Source: JBKHYJ01 sp046565505
Lineage (GTDB): Bacteria > Acidobacteriota > Blastocatellia > UBA7656
Reading direction: 5' to 3'
NCBI GenBank assembly: GCA_046565505.1
Contig: JBKHYJ010000022.1
Coordinates: forward strand, 62,001 to 126,000
Length of the DNA: 64,000 bases
Shown: piece after piece, positions 33,968-43,058 of the stretch
Position numbering within the stretch: position 1 is the first letter of the stretch
Layout of the letters: each line of letters begins with the position of its first letter
Notes under the pieces: model-generated
Databases searched by the model: none
Seen by the model: the letters and a program-made list of their open reading frames with translations, nothing else
What the model was told of the DNA's origin: nothing
Program-made: the position numbers and the translations under genes

Positions 33968-35743
33968 TCACCTGTAGACGACGACGACGGGCGAGACCGC
34001 CACTCTCCCCTCGATATCGTAAGCTTTGCATTGAAGCGAGTGTGCGCCGGCGGCTTCTTTCTTAGCGACCCACTTATTCGCGAACGGAGAGTTGAAAGAA
34101 TAGGACTTCAATACTCCGTCCACGTAAAGCTCGACCTTCGCGACCGGCACGCCGCCCGTGGCGTTTACCAGAACGGCGACCGAGTTGGAGACGGTCGCGC
34201 CGCTCACGGGCGAGATGATCGTGACCTGCGGCGGGGCCGCCTCGGCCCGATTATCTACGGCAACCGTGACGGCGCTGCTCGATTGATTGCCGGCCGCGTC
34301 TTTGGCCGTGGCCATAACTACATGCGGTCCGTCGGTTGCCGAGGCCGTGTCCCACTCGAATGTGTAAGGCCCGCCGGCGAGGGCCGCCCTGTTTACTCCG
34401 TCTATGCTCAAAGTGACGGACGATAACCCCACGTTATCGCTCGCCGTGACATTTATAGTAGCCGTGGCGGACACGGTGCTCCCCGGCGCCGGCGAGATTA
34501 TGCTCACTGTAGGCGGCGTACTGTCGACGCCCCCGCTGCCGAGCGAGGCCTCGACCGCGCGCGCGGCGTTCACCCTGCCCCACCCGAAAACGGGGTCCCA
34601 GCCGGCGATGCCGCGGTCGTCGGAAGATTGCTTAAGAAAATCTTGAACCTGGCTGCCGCTCAGGCTCGGGTTTGCAGAGATCACGAGCGCCGCCACGCCC
34701 GCCACGATTGGTGCCGAGAATGAAGTACCCCCCCAGAAGCCATATCCGCCTCCCCTGTTCGTTGTATCGATGCTCACGCCCGGGGCGGCGAGGTCAACGT
34801 TATTTCCCGTGTTTGAGAAAGAGGCCAGATTATCATTGCCATCCGTCGCGGTCACTGTCAGCACGTACGGGTTATCGGAGGCCGGGTCGAACATCTTGTC
34901 ATTGCCGGCGGCGATGACCACGACGCCGCCCCTGCTCTGAAAATATTGCGCGGCGCTTCTGACCGCAGGGTAGCCCGTGACTTTATAGCTTATGTTTGCT
35001 ACGCGGGCGCCGTGGTCCGCGGCCCAGGTGAGCCCGTTGGCGATGGCCGAGATGGACGCGCTGCCATTCGTCGAGCTTATGCGTATGGGCATGACCTGGC
35101 AGCCCCAGGCCACCGAGGCTACGCCGAGGCCGTTATTGCTGGCCGCCGCCGCCGTGCCCGCGACCGCGGTGCCGTGCCCGAACACGTCACTCGTATCGGC
35201 GTTGTTATCCCAGAAATTCCAGCCTGGGACCATCTTCGGCGCGAGGTCGGGGTGGGTCGCGTCCACGCCCGTGTCAAGTATGGCGATGACGACGCTGCTG
35301 CTGCCGCTGGTTGCCGACCATGCCGCGGGCGAAGAGATCATAGGCAAGTGCCACTGGCTGACATAGCCCGGGTCATTGGGCGTCATTTCTGCGGGGGGGA
35401 CAAGGTAATCCAGTTCGGCGAATTCAACTTCGGGCCGGGATTTTATGGCCTTGATGAAAGCCTTCTCGTCTCTCCCCACGGGCAACCGCATCACGTGTAT
35501 GCCCGTGTCTCCGATCTCTTCGATGTTGAGGGCCCCCTGGTTCGACATGAATCTACGCGCGGCGATGCGAGAAACTTCAGGGCGGATTTTGACCAGTACG
35601 CGGCCGGGCACGAACTCTGACGAAGGGTTCGCTGCTCCGGCCTCATCCTGCGCGTAAGAGACGGCGGACGGGAGTAGAAGCGCAGGTGTTAGCAGCAGGA
35701 CAATGAGGCTCGCCGTGTAAAAGATGCTTATAGATTTCTTCAT
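33968..35743 (-). CDS. Subtilisin-like serine protease (S8) with Ig-like C-terminal domains
   Basis: Secreted protease. Signal peptide (LIVLLLTPALLLPSAVSYA), an inhibitor-type propeptide (about 40-115), then the catalytic domain with Asp157 (AILDTGVDATHPD), His190 (FGHGTAVAGT, where HGTHVAG is usual), the oxyanion Asn281 (AAGND) and Ser341 (GGTSFSAPIVAG). After about residue 400 come two Ig-like repeats that begin PPTVSIISPAPGSTV and PPQVTIISPVSGATV. Length is 591 residues. ATG 35743 has GGGAG seven bases upstream; the frame stays open for 86 codons further but without signal-like features. It is divergent from the first C25 peptidase gene. Confidence 0.95.
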   Translation of the reverse strand: MKKSISIFYTASLIVLLLTPALLLPSAVSYAQDEAGAANPSSEFVPGRVLVKIRPEVSRIAARRFMSNQGALNIEEIGDTGIHVMRLPVGRDEKAFIKAIKSRPEVEFAELDYLVPPAEMTPNDPGYVSQWHLPMISSPAAWSATSGSSSVVIAILDTGVDATHPDLAPKMVPGWNFWDNNADTSDVFGHGTAVAGTAAAASNNGLGVASVAWGCQVMPIRISSTNGSASISAIANGLTWAADHGARVANISYKVTGYPAVRSAAQYFQSRGGVVVIAAGNDKMFDPASDNPYVLTVTATDGNDNLASFSNTGNNVDLAAPGVSIDTTNRGGGYGFWGGTSFSAPIVAGVAALVISANPSLSGSQVQDFLKQSSDDRGIAGWDPVFGWGRVNAARAVEASLGSGGVDSTPPTVSIISPAPGSTVSATATINVTASDNVGLSSVTLSIDGVNRAALAGGPYTFEWDTASATDGPHVVMATAKDAAGNQSSSAVTVAVDNRAEAAPPQVTIISPVSGATVSNSVAVLVNATGGVPVAKVELYVDGVLKSYSFNSPFANKWVAKKEAAGAHSLQCKAYDIEGRVAVSPVVVVYR

Positions 35744-36437
35744 GGATGGCTCCCACAGCAGAAACTTTACTCGGGGGATCTTTAAGTCTGTTGAATGATT
35801 TATTTGAAAAGCGTTAAGGGGCAGCGGCCGGAGGCGTTGATTTCGGGTGGCTGTTCCGGCAGGGGTATGACACTGCTGTCCTTCGCCTCTTTGGCAACCG
35901 ACGTACCATTCGGCCTCCCGTGCGGCCGGCAACCGGCGGTATTCGTTACAAACCGAATCCCCGCGACTCAACTCGTAATTCAGCCGCCAATCGTGGCCCA
36001 TTAAGGTAAGAGGCCGACAGGTCTTGGTATCAGGCAGAACCGGCGCCTTTAAATCGCGCGCTTCAGGAGAGCGTTTACAGCGCCCGACGGATCATTCGAC
36101 TGTAGAGAAAGTTCCCGTCTTATCCCCCATATTACTGATGCCGAAAGAGGGCGCGGGCCGCCGGGCGTCATCCGAGGCATGCGGCGGGAGTCGCTCTGGT
36201 ATTCACTAAACATTCGCAATTTATACTGGTAATGGGGGATGAAACGGGCCGAATTCGCCATAATCTGATTGACAAAAGAATCGATTTTGATACCATCGCG
36301 GGTCAGGTATGACGGCTTTCGAACGATCCTTCCGGTTTATTGGCTCCGCAACGTTTTAGCGCGGCCCTACCACCGCGCCCCTATCTATTGATGAACGAAT
36401 GCAAAAGCGTCACGCAAGGCACTCAGGAGGAAATCAT
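35744..36437. other. 694-base divergent intergenic region
   Basis: It lies between the subtilisin and the first C25 peptidase gene. It holds one promoter candidate at 36269-36296; no coding sequence is convincing. Confidence 0.5.
36269..36296 (+). promoter_or_regulatory. Promoter candidate for C25 peptidase 1
   Basis: A perfect TTGACA at 36269-36274, a 16-base spacer and TACCAT (four of six) at 36291-36296, 141 bases before the start codon. Confidence 0.4.
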
Positions 36438-39400
36438 ATGGGAAGCTTCAATAAACAAAGTCAAAGAGAAAGAAGTTTTTCTTTTTTACGGCCGTCCGGG
36501 CGTACGCGGCTGAGCTTAATTGCGGCGGCCGCCATCGCCGCCATCGCCGCCGCGAGCTACCTGGCGTCGCCGCCGCCCTCCCAGGCTCTATCGTCAGGCG
36601 TTGTCATAAGCCAGGTTTACGGTAATGACGGGACCAATTTCTTGTTTGACTACGTGGAGCTTTTTAACCGTAGCAACTCACCCGTGGACATTACCGGGTG
36701 GTCGGTCCAGGTCGCGAAGGCTTCAAACGGCGGCCAGAGTAGCACATGGCTTGTGACGCCTCTGTGCCCGAGCGGGACCTGCGTTATCGCGCCGCACTCG
36801 TACTTCCTGGTCGGGGAGTTCGGCTCTTCGGCGTCCTCCAATCCCACGCCGGATGCCATCGGCAATATCGACATACTCGGCAACAACGGCAAGGTGGCGC
36901 TCGTCAACACGACCACCGCGCTGAGCGTAGCCTGCCCGCTAGCTAACCCGACCGTCATCGACTTCGTGGGCTACGGGCCGCCGGCCAACTGCGCCGAGGG
37001 CGGCGCTAACGCTCCTAATCCCGGCAACCAGAATCAAGCCATTTGCCGGAAGGGCGCCGGGTTTGTAGAAACCGATAACAACGCGAACGATTTCGAAGTC
37101 TGCGACCCGAATCCGCACAACAGCATCAGCCCGACCGAGGCGCGCCTCGTTTCATTCAAGGCGACCGGCGGCGAGAATGGGAGGGTCTACCTTCAGTGGC
37201 AAACAGGCTACGAAGTCAATAACCTCGGCTTCAACGTCTACAGGGATCAGGGCGGCAAGCGCACGCTCGTCACACCCGAGATGATCGCGGGGTCAGCCTT
37301 GATGGTCGGCCAGTCCACGGCCCTGACCGCCGGGCAATCATACTCCGTGTGGGACAGCGCCTCCGACGGCGAAGACGCGCAGTATTGGTTAGAGGACGTA
37401 GACTTGAAGGGGCAAAGCTCATGGCAGGGGCCAATAACCGTAGAGAGCGCACCCGGTAAAGGGAAGCAACCGCCATCGGGGCCGCGACAATCCACGCCGC
37501 TAAACAGCCTCGCAGGCGGTGACGCGCCGCAGGACTCGCGCCCGATCGAGGCGAGGGCAAAATTAGACCGCGCGACCTCGGCGCAGTTTGAGGTCCAGTC
37601 GGGCTTGCTCGGGCGCCGGGCCGTCAAGATTTCGGTCCAGCGCGAGGGCTGGTACAGAGTGACCATGCCCGAACTCGCCGCGGCAGGTTTCTACGCGGGA
37701 ACAGACGCGCGCAACTTGCAACTATTCGCCGATGGGCAAGAGCTACCCTTCGCGGTCACGGCCGACGCGGACGGGCGGCTAGGCGTTTCGTCTTCGATAG
37801 AGTTTTATGGGGTCGGGCTGGATTCGGCATCCACGGATAAGCATGTCTACTGGCTGGTGGCGGGGTCGAAACCCGGGCTGCGAATCGGCCCGGCGCGCGG
37901 GCGAGGCTCTAAGGCCGCCGACGCGAGTTTCCTCCACACGGTCGAGCGCAAAGACCGCGCGGTCTATTTCTCGTCTCTGAGGAACGGCGACAAGGAGAAT
38001 TTCTTCGGGGCGGTCATCGCGCGGAACCCCGTTGACCAGTCGCTCTCCATTCGCAATATCGACAGGGCGGCCGGCAAGCAGGCCGCGCTTGAGATCGCCC
38101 TGCAAGGCGTGACCGACGTGCCTCACAGGGTCAAGGTCTCGCTCAACGGCGCGGACGTAGGGGAGGTGACGTTTGACGGCCAGTCGCAGGGGGTGGTCCG
38201 CGTGGCCGTCCCGCAGTCGTCGCTGAAGGATGGCGATAACCAGGTGCGATTCATTTCGATGTTCGGCGACAGGGACATCAGCCTTGTCGATTACGTCCGC
38301 CTCTCCTACTGGCATTCTTACACGGCGGATAACGACGCGCTGCGGCTGACGGCGGCGGGCAGGCAGCGGGTGACGGTTGATGGCTTCTCTGGCGGCGCGG
38401 TTCGCGTCCTGGACGTGACGGACCCGAACGACGTGCAGGAAGTGGCCGGCACTGTTCAGCAGAAGGGGAGCTTCGCCATCACCTTCACAGCGCCCGGCAA
38501 GAAGCAACGTACGCTGCTGGCATTCGCTCCGGGCCGGGTCAGCAAGCCCGCCGCCATAGAGGCCGACCGGTTCTCTAACTGGCGCGACTCGTCGCACGCG
38601 GCCGACCTGTTAATCATCACGACTCGCGACCTGGCGGGCAGCGTCGAGCCGCTCATGGCTTTGCGCCAAAGCCAGGGCTACAGAGTAGCTATAGCTGATG
38701 TCGAAGACATCTACGACGAATTCAGCTTCGGCAATAAGTCTCCTCAGGCGATCAAAGATTTCCTGGCGTATGCGAAAGCGAAGTGGCAGGCGGCCCCGCG
38801 CTTCGTGCTGATAGTGGGCGACGCCAGCCTCGACCCCAAGAATTATCAGGGCAAAGGCGACTTCGACCTCGTCCCCACGAGGTTGATCGACACTCAACTG
38901 ATGGAAACGGCTTCCGACGACTGGTTCGCCGATTTCGACGGCGACGCCATAGCGGAGATGGCCGTGGGCAGGTTGCCCGCCCGATCCGCACAGGAGGCGG
39001 CGTGCATGGTCGCGAAGATCACCGCCTACGACAGCGCCGTGAGGCCCGAAGGCGTCCTGCTCATATCCGACAGCCAAGGTGGGTACGACTTCGCGGGTGC
39101 GAGTGCGCAACTGCGGTCGTCAATTCCGGCCGGCACGACCGTCGAAGGGGTTGACCGCGACAAACTGGATGCGGCGACGGCAAAGAGCCAGGTGATGAAC
39201 GTGCTAAACCGTGGCCCCAGGATAGTCAATTACGCCGGGCACGGGTCCGTCGATCTCTGGAACGGCAGCCTGCTCACGTCGGAAGACGCCAGGGGGCTGA
39301 CGAACGGCCGCAGCCTCCCCGTGTATATCACTATGACCTGCCTGAATGGCTACTTCCACGACGCTTCGCTGGAGTCGCTGGCGGAGTCGCTTATGAAAGC

Positions 39401-39614
39401 GGATGGCGGAGGGGCGGTCGCCGTCTGGGCCTCATCCGGCATGACAAAGCCGGACGCGCAGGCGGTAGTTGATCAGCAGTTATTCAGGCTGCTGTTCGAC
39501 CAGTCGCCGTGGACGATCGGCCAGGCCACGCTCAAGGCCAAGTCCACCGTGCGCGACCTCGACGTTCGCCGCACCTGGATACTGTTCGGTGACCCGACCA
39601 TGAGGCTGAGGTAA
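36438..39614 (+). CDS. C25 (gingipain-like) cysteine peptidase 1, lamin-tail type
   Basis: Large secreted protein (1058 residues). Order: signal/membrane segment (LSLIAAAAIAAIAAASYLA), a lamin-tail-like domain (about 50-225: VVISQVYGNDG, YVELFNRSNSPVDITGWSV), a fibronectin-like module (about 240-335: YLQWQTGYEVNNLGFNVYR, QYWLEDVDLKGQSSW), a beta-rich middle region, and the C25 peptidase domain from about 719 to the end. The catalytic pair appears intact: His in NYAGHGSVDLW (about 934) and Cys in TMTCLNGYFHD (about 967). The protein ends RRTWILFGDPTMRLR with nothing after the peptidase domain. AGGAGG lies seven bases before ATG 36438. It shares its C-terminal two thirds with two larger paralogues downstream. 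Confidence 0.9.
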   Translation: MGSFNKQSQRERSFSFLRPSGRTRLSLIAAAAIAAIAAASYLASPPPSQALSSGVVISQVYGNDGTNFLFDYVELFNRSNSPVDITGWSVQVAKASNGGQSSTWLVTPLCPSGTCVIAPHSYFLVGEFGSSASSNPTPDAIGNIDILGNNGKVALVNTTTALSVACPLANPTVIDFVGYGPPANCAEGGANAPNPGNQNQAICRKGAGFVETDNNANDFEVCDPNPHNSISPTEARLVSFKATGGENGRVYLQWQTGYEVNNLGFNVYRDQGGKRTLVTPEMIAGSALMVGQSTALTAGQSYSVWDSASDGEDAQYWLEDVDLKGQSSWQGPITVESAPGKGKQPPSGPRQSTPLNSLAGGDAPQDSRPIEARAKLDRATSAQFEVQSGLLGRRAVKISVQREGWYRVTMPELAAAGFYAGTDARNLQLFADGQELPFAVTADADGRLGVSSSIEFYGVGLDSASTDKHVYWLVAGSKPGLRIGPARGRGSKAADASFLHTVERKDRAVYFSSLRNGDKENFFGAVIARNPVDQSLSIRNIDRAAGKQAALEIALQGVTDVPHRVKVSLNGADVGEVTFDGQSQGVVRVAVPQSSLKDGDNQVRFISMFGDRDISLVDYVRLSYWHSYTADNDALRLTAAGRQRVTVDGFSGGAVRVLDVTDPNDVQEVAGTVQQKGSFAITFTAPGKKQRTLLAFAPGRVSKPAAIEADRFSNWRDSSHAADLLIITTRDLAGSVEPLMALRQSQGYRVAIADVEDIYDEFSFGNKSPQAIKDFLAYAKAKWQAAPRFVLIVGDASLDPKNYQGKGDFDLVPTRLIDTQLMETASDDWFADFDGDAIAEMAVGRLPARSAQEAACMVAKITAYDSAVRPEGVLLISDSQGGYDFAGASAQLRSSIPAGTTVEGVDRDKLDAATAKSQVMNVLNRGPRIVNYAGHGSVDLWNGSLLTSEDARGLTNGRSLPVYITMTCLNGYFHDASLESLAESLMKADGGGAVAVWASSGMTKPDAQAVVDQQLFRLLFDQSPWTIGQATLKAKSTVRDLDVRRTWILFGDPTMRLR

Positions 39615-39667
39615 GAAACAGGCTGCTCGACCGCCGGCGCACTACCCGGCGGCGTGTCAACCGATAA

Positions 39668-39697
39668 GAAGGCGGCAGGAGCAATCTTGCCGCCTTC
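39668..39697 (+). terminator. Hairpin after C25 peptidase 1
   Basis: GAAGGCGGCA pairs with TGCCGCCTTC (ten perfect pairs) around GGAGCAATCT. There is no T-run. The strong terminator after C25 peptidase 2 also contains CAATCTTG in and beside its loop, so the two 3' ends may be related. Confidence 0.5.
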
Positions 39698-39833
39698 CGT
39701 CCGTATAGCGCGGGGCGATTGTTGACTCCGCGCTTATAATCTAGATGGAAACGCGGCCGCGGCCGCCCCGTCGCCACCCGCCCTGCCCCCGCGGAATAAG
39801 ACCTCAAGCCTGCCCGAAAGCCTTACTGCCGGA

Positions 39834-40319
39834 ATGAAGCAGACCTCTCTCTCGCCACTAATTGATTGCCCATCGTGCGGCGCCACGGCCAGGGACGATA
39901 GCCGTTTTTGTCGCGCGTGCGGCACCCGCTTGCATGCGGCCGCCGCCGGCGAAGCGCCGCGCGAAGTCGAGCCCGCGCGGGCGACGGAAGAGATAGATTT
40001 CGACGACGTGAATGCCAGCGACAGGATTCTAATCCAGACGCAAAATAGCGAGTACCGATTCTCCGTCGTGGACCCTCATAGCCGCAGCGGCAAGCTATCG
40101 GGCGGGTCATTCGGGAATCAGTTGCAGGACGCCACGCTCGTGGGCGTGCTGATAGGGAGCCAGGGGAATTCCGCCAGCGACACGTCGAGGCTGAAGATCA
40201 ATTCGTGCGCGCTGTTCTACATCAACGTCGGGGCGGGGCTGAAACGACTCACCACCTCCGTCATCACAGACCTTACCCTCATAAGAGGCGGCGGGCCTCG
40301 CCGCGGCAGGCTGCGTTAG
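39834..40319 (+). CDS. Zinc-ribbon protein with conserved C-terminal domain of unknown function
   Basis: 161 residues. An N-terminal zinc ribbon (CPSCGATARDDSRFCRACG, residues 12-30) and an Ala/Glu-rich linker precede a compact domain of about 95 residues (DRILIQTQNSEYRFSVVD, GGSFGNQLQDATLVGVL) that should be mostly beta-strand. No membrane segment is present, so it is probably cytoplasmic. The ribosome site is weak. It lies 219 bases after C25 peptidase 1 and 136 before the glycosyltransferase gene, all in one direction. Confidence 0.7.
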   Translation: MKQTSLSPLIDCPSCGATARDDSRFCRACGTRLHAAAAGEAPREVEPARATEEIDFDDVNASDRILIQTQNSEYRFSVVDPHSRSGKLSGGSFGNQLQDATLVGVLIGSQGNSASDTSRLKINSCALFYINVGAGLKRLTTSVITDLTLIRGGGPRRGRLR

Positions 40320-40408
40320 CCCCGACGGGCGCGCGAGCGGCGCGGCGCGGACGAAGTCGGGCGCGAGATTCTGCTTCCAGTTGGAAATGTGACGCCGAAC
40401 TATTGATG

Positions 40409-40417
40409 TGTTATATT
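40409..40417 (+). promoter_or_regulatory. Extended -10 before the glycosyltransferase gene
   Basis: TGTTATATT: TG, one base, then TATATT (five of six). It lies 39 bases before ATG 40456. Confidence 0.45.
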
Positions 40418-40455
40418 CAACGCTCGCGGTCGGGAGGGGTCCGCGCCGAATAATT

Positions 40456-41271
40456 ATGCCCTGGCTCTTATCAATCGTCATTCCTGCCTACAACGAAGGA
40501 AAGCGCATCGGGCGCAGCCTGGATGAAATCTTGCAATTCCTGGCCTCCTCGCCATACAGGGCGGAGGTGATCGTCGTAGACGATGGCTCTAAAGATAATA
40601 CGGCGCAGGTCGTGAGTGCCCGCGCGGCCGAGTACAGCAGGGCCGGCCACGAGCTTCGAGTGTTGGTCAACAATCCGAACCGCGGCAAAGGCTACAGCGT
40701 GCGCAGGGGCGTCGGCGAGGCGGGTGGGGACGTGGTCCTTTTCACCGACGCCGACCTTTCGTCTCCCATAAGCGAAACGCCGAAGCTGGTTGACCCGATA
40801 GCCGAGGGGCGCGCCGATGTCACGTTCGGCTCGCGCGCGCTCAACCGCGAGTTGATAGGCGTGCATCAGCCATTCTTCAGGGACTTCGGCGGGCGAATAT
40901 TCAACTTCTTTATGAAGGCGATCACGGGGCTCAAATTCGAGGACACGCAATGCGGGTTCAAAGCATTTCGCCGCGAGGCCGCCATACCCATCTTCAACCT
41001 TCAGAGCATCGAGCGGTTCGGGTTCGACCCGGAGGTGCTCTACATCGCGCAGAAGCGCGGGCTGCGCCTCCTGGAAGTCCCCGTGGTGTGGAACCACTGC
41101 GAGGGCGGCGAATTGCAGAGCCGCGCCAATTACATGCGAGACTCGGTCAGGATGTTCAGCGATTTGATTCGCATTCGCATGAATGACCTCGGGGGCCGCT
41201 ACAGCGGCGCGTCAAATCAATTCCCGGCCGAGGACCGCCGGGCCGCCGACTCGCCCGCTAAACGGCCTTGA
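40456..41271 (+). CDS. Family 2 glycosyltransferase, dolichyl-phosphate glucosyltransferase type
   Basis: Transfers a sugar from a nucleotide donor, most likely to polyprenyl phosphate. Motifs in order: SIVIPAYNEGKRIG, EVIVVDDGSKDNTA, LFTDADLSSPI (the DXD-type metal site), FGSRALNRELIGVHQPFFRDFGG, DTQCGFKAFRREAA and ERFGFDPEVLYIAQKRG. No membrane helices are present at the C-terminus, and the length of 271 residues fits the soluble or peripheral Alg5-like group. ATG 40456 is chosen as the beginning of the Rossmann strand; GTG 40408 overlaps the promoter. A lipid-linked sugar made here would suit the GtrA protein encoded at 33.4 kb. Confidence 0.92.
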   Translation: MPWLLSIVIPAYNEGKRIGRSLDEILQFLASSPYRAEVIVVDDGSKDNTAQVVSARAAEYSRAGHELRVLVNNPNRGKGYSVRRGVGEAGGDVVLFTDADLSSPISETPKLVDPIAEGRADVTFGSRALNRELIGVHQPFFRDFGGRIFNFFMKAITGLKFEDTQCGFKAFRREAAIPIFNLQSIERFGFDPEVLYIAQKRGLRLLEVPVVWNHCEGGELQSRANYMRDSVRMFSDLIRIRMNDLGGRYSGASNQFPAEDRRAADSPAKRP

Positions 41272-41342
41272 CCCGCCCCCGCGCGGCCGGCATCTCAAGC
41301 CCGAAATCTCAAACCCGACCTACGCCGCGCCCCGCGCGTACT

Positions 41343-43010
41343 TCATTCTTTCGCGCGGCTGTAAGGCACGTAACGCGGCGACCACATCGTCTCGTCTATT
41401 CTGCGCTCAAGCTCTTCGCGGCTACCGACGCCGGCCGCGCCGAGCCGCATGGCCTCAAGGCCGACCGCGATTGCCACCCGGCGAGACACCTTGCGGACTT
41501 CTTCCAGCGCGGGGAACAGCGACGCCGTTTCGTCGTGCAGCGCGGGCGAGAATTCCGCGAGCGCCCGCGCCGCCGCGACGAACAACTCGGACGGCATCCG
41601 CCTCGCGCCGCAGGCTATCACCCCGAGCCCGACGCCGGGGAAGATGAAAGCGTTGTTGCATTGACCTATGTGGATTACCCGTTTTTCAAAGACCACTGGC
41701 GGGAACGGGCTGCCCGTCGCGACCAGCGCGCGCCCGTCAGTCCAGTCTATCAAATCCATAGGCAGCGCCTCGCTCCTGGACGTGGGGTTGGAGAGCGGGA
41801 AGATGATGGGGCGCCCGACGTGCCTCGCCATCTCTGTCACGACCTCTCTTGTGAAAGCGCCCGGCTGCGCGGACGTGCCGAGCAGGGCGTCCGGGCGAAC
41901 GTTCGCGACCACATCCGTTAACGATATGCGGTCGGGCCTCTCAAGCCGCCACCCGCCCACGGCGTCGAGCGGCTGCGCAAACTTTTGCTTGAATGATTCA
42001 AGCCCGACCCTCCCCGTGTGGACGAGCCCCTGGCTATCGACGAGCCATATGGACGACCTCGCCTCACGCTCCGTCAGCCCCTCACCCATCATAGCCGACA
42101 CTATCTGGTCGCTTATCCCGGTGGCGGACGACCCCGCGCCCAGTATCACTATGCGCTGTCTGCTGACCTTCGATCCCGTGACTTCGGCGGCGGCGAGCAG
42201 GCCCGCGACGGTCACCGCGCCCGTCCCCTGTATGTCGTCGTTGAAGGTGCAGAGCCGGTCCCGGTAGCGTTCGAGTAAGCGCGTGGCGTTGTTTTTTGAA
42301 AAGTCTTCCCACTGCAATAGCACGTTCGGAAAAACTCGTGTGACCGCCCGGACGAAAGCCTCGATGAAGTCGTCGTACTCCCGGCCCCGCACGCGCTCAT
42401 GCCGCCAGCCGAGGTAAAGCGGGTCGCCCAGGAGTTCTTCGTTATCCGTCCCCGTGTCTAGCAGGACGGGGAGCGTCGAGCCCGGCGCTATGCCCGCGCA
42501 CAGCGTGTAGAGCGAGAGCTTGCCCACGGGAATCCCCATGCCGCCGACGCCCAGGTCGCCAAGCCCAAGTATGCGCTCGCCATCCGTCACCACGATCACT
42601 TCGGGCTTATTCGGCGCGCGGGCCAGAATGCTTTCTATGTCGTCGCGCTGCGGGTAGGAGATGTACAGCCCGCGCGGGCGGCGGTAGATGTGGCTGTATT
42701 GCCGGCAGCCCTCGCCCACGATGGGGGTGTAGATGATGGGCGTCATCTCGGTGATGTGCTCTTCGAGCAGGCGGTAGAAGAGCGTCTCGTTGCGGTCCTG
42801 CAAACTCATCAGGTAGATGTAGCGCTCCATGTCATCAGGCTTCTGCTTGTAGCTCTGATAGGTCCTGCTCAGCTGCTCCTCCATCGTAGAGACATGAGGC
42901 GGCAGCAGCCCGAGCAGCCCGAACTCGCGCCGCTCCTGTTCCGAGAATGCGCTCCCCTTGTTGAGCAACGAATTGTCCAGAAGCGCGTACCCTGTCAGGT
43001 TGACTTCCAT
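41343..43010 (-). CDS. NAD-type malic enzyme
   Basis: Oxidative decarboxylation of malate to pyruvate and CO2. N-terminal signature LLNKGSAFSEQERREFGLLGLLPP, then PIIYTPIVGEGCRQYSHIYRRPRGLYIS, VTDGERILGLGDLGVGGMGIPVGKL (malate and metal binding), CTFNDDIQGTGAVTVAGLL, the NAD fold VILGAGSSATGISDQI and IIFPLSNPTSRSEA. The 555-residue length fits the large SfcA/MaeA class. ATG 43010 has GGAAG seven bases upstream; ATG 43058 in the same frame is also possible. It converges on the glycosyltransferase gene. The NAD or NADP preference is not certain. Confidence 0.95.
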   Translation of the reverse strand: MEVNLTGYALLDNSLLNKGSAFSEQERREFGLLGLLPPHVSTMEEQLSRTYQSYKQKPDDMERYIYLMSLQDRNETLFYRLLEEHITEMTPIIYTPIVGEGCRQYSHIYRRPRGLYISYPQRDDIESILARAPNKPEVIVVTDGERILGLGDLGVGGMGIPVGKLSLYTLCAGIAPGSTLPVLLDTGTDNEELLGDPLYLGWRHERVRGREYDDFIEAFVRAVTRVFPNVLLQWEDFSKNNATRLLERYRDRLCTFNDDIQGTGAVTVAGLLAAAEVTGSKVSRQRIVILGAGSSATGISDQIVSAMMGEGLTEREARSSIWLVDSQGLVHTGRVGLESFKQKFAQPLDAVGGWRLERPDRISLTDVVANVRPDALLGTSAQPGAFTREVVTEMARHVGRPIIFPLSNPTSRSEALPMDLIDWTDGRALVATGSPFPPVVFEKRVIHIGQCNNAFIFPGVGLGVIACGARRMPSELFVAAARALAEFSPALHDETASLFPALEEVRKVSRRVAIAVGLEAMRLGAAGVGSREELERRIDETMWSPRYVPYSRAKE

Positions 43011-43058
43011 CGTTTCTTCCGACCCCTTTTCGTTTTTGGTAGCACCGATTGGACTCAT

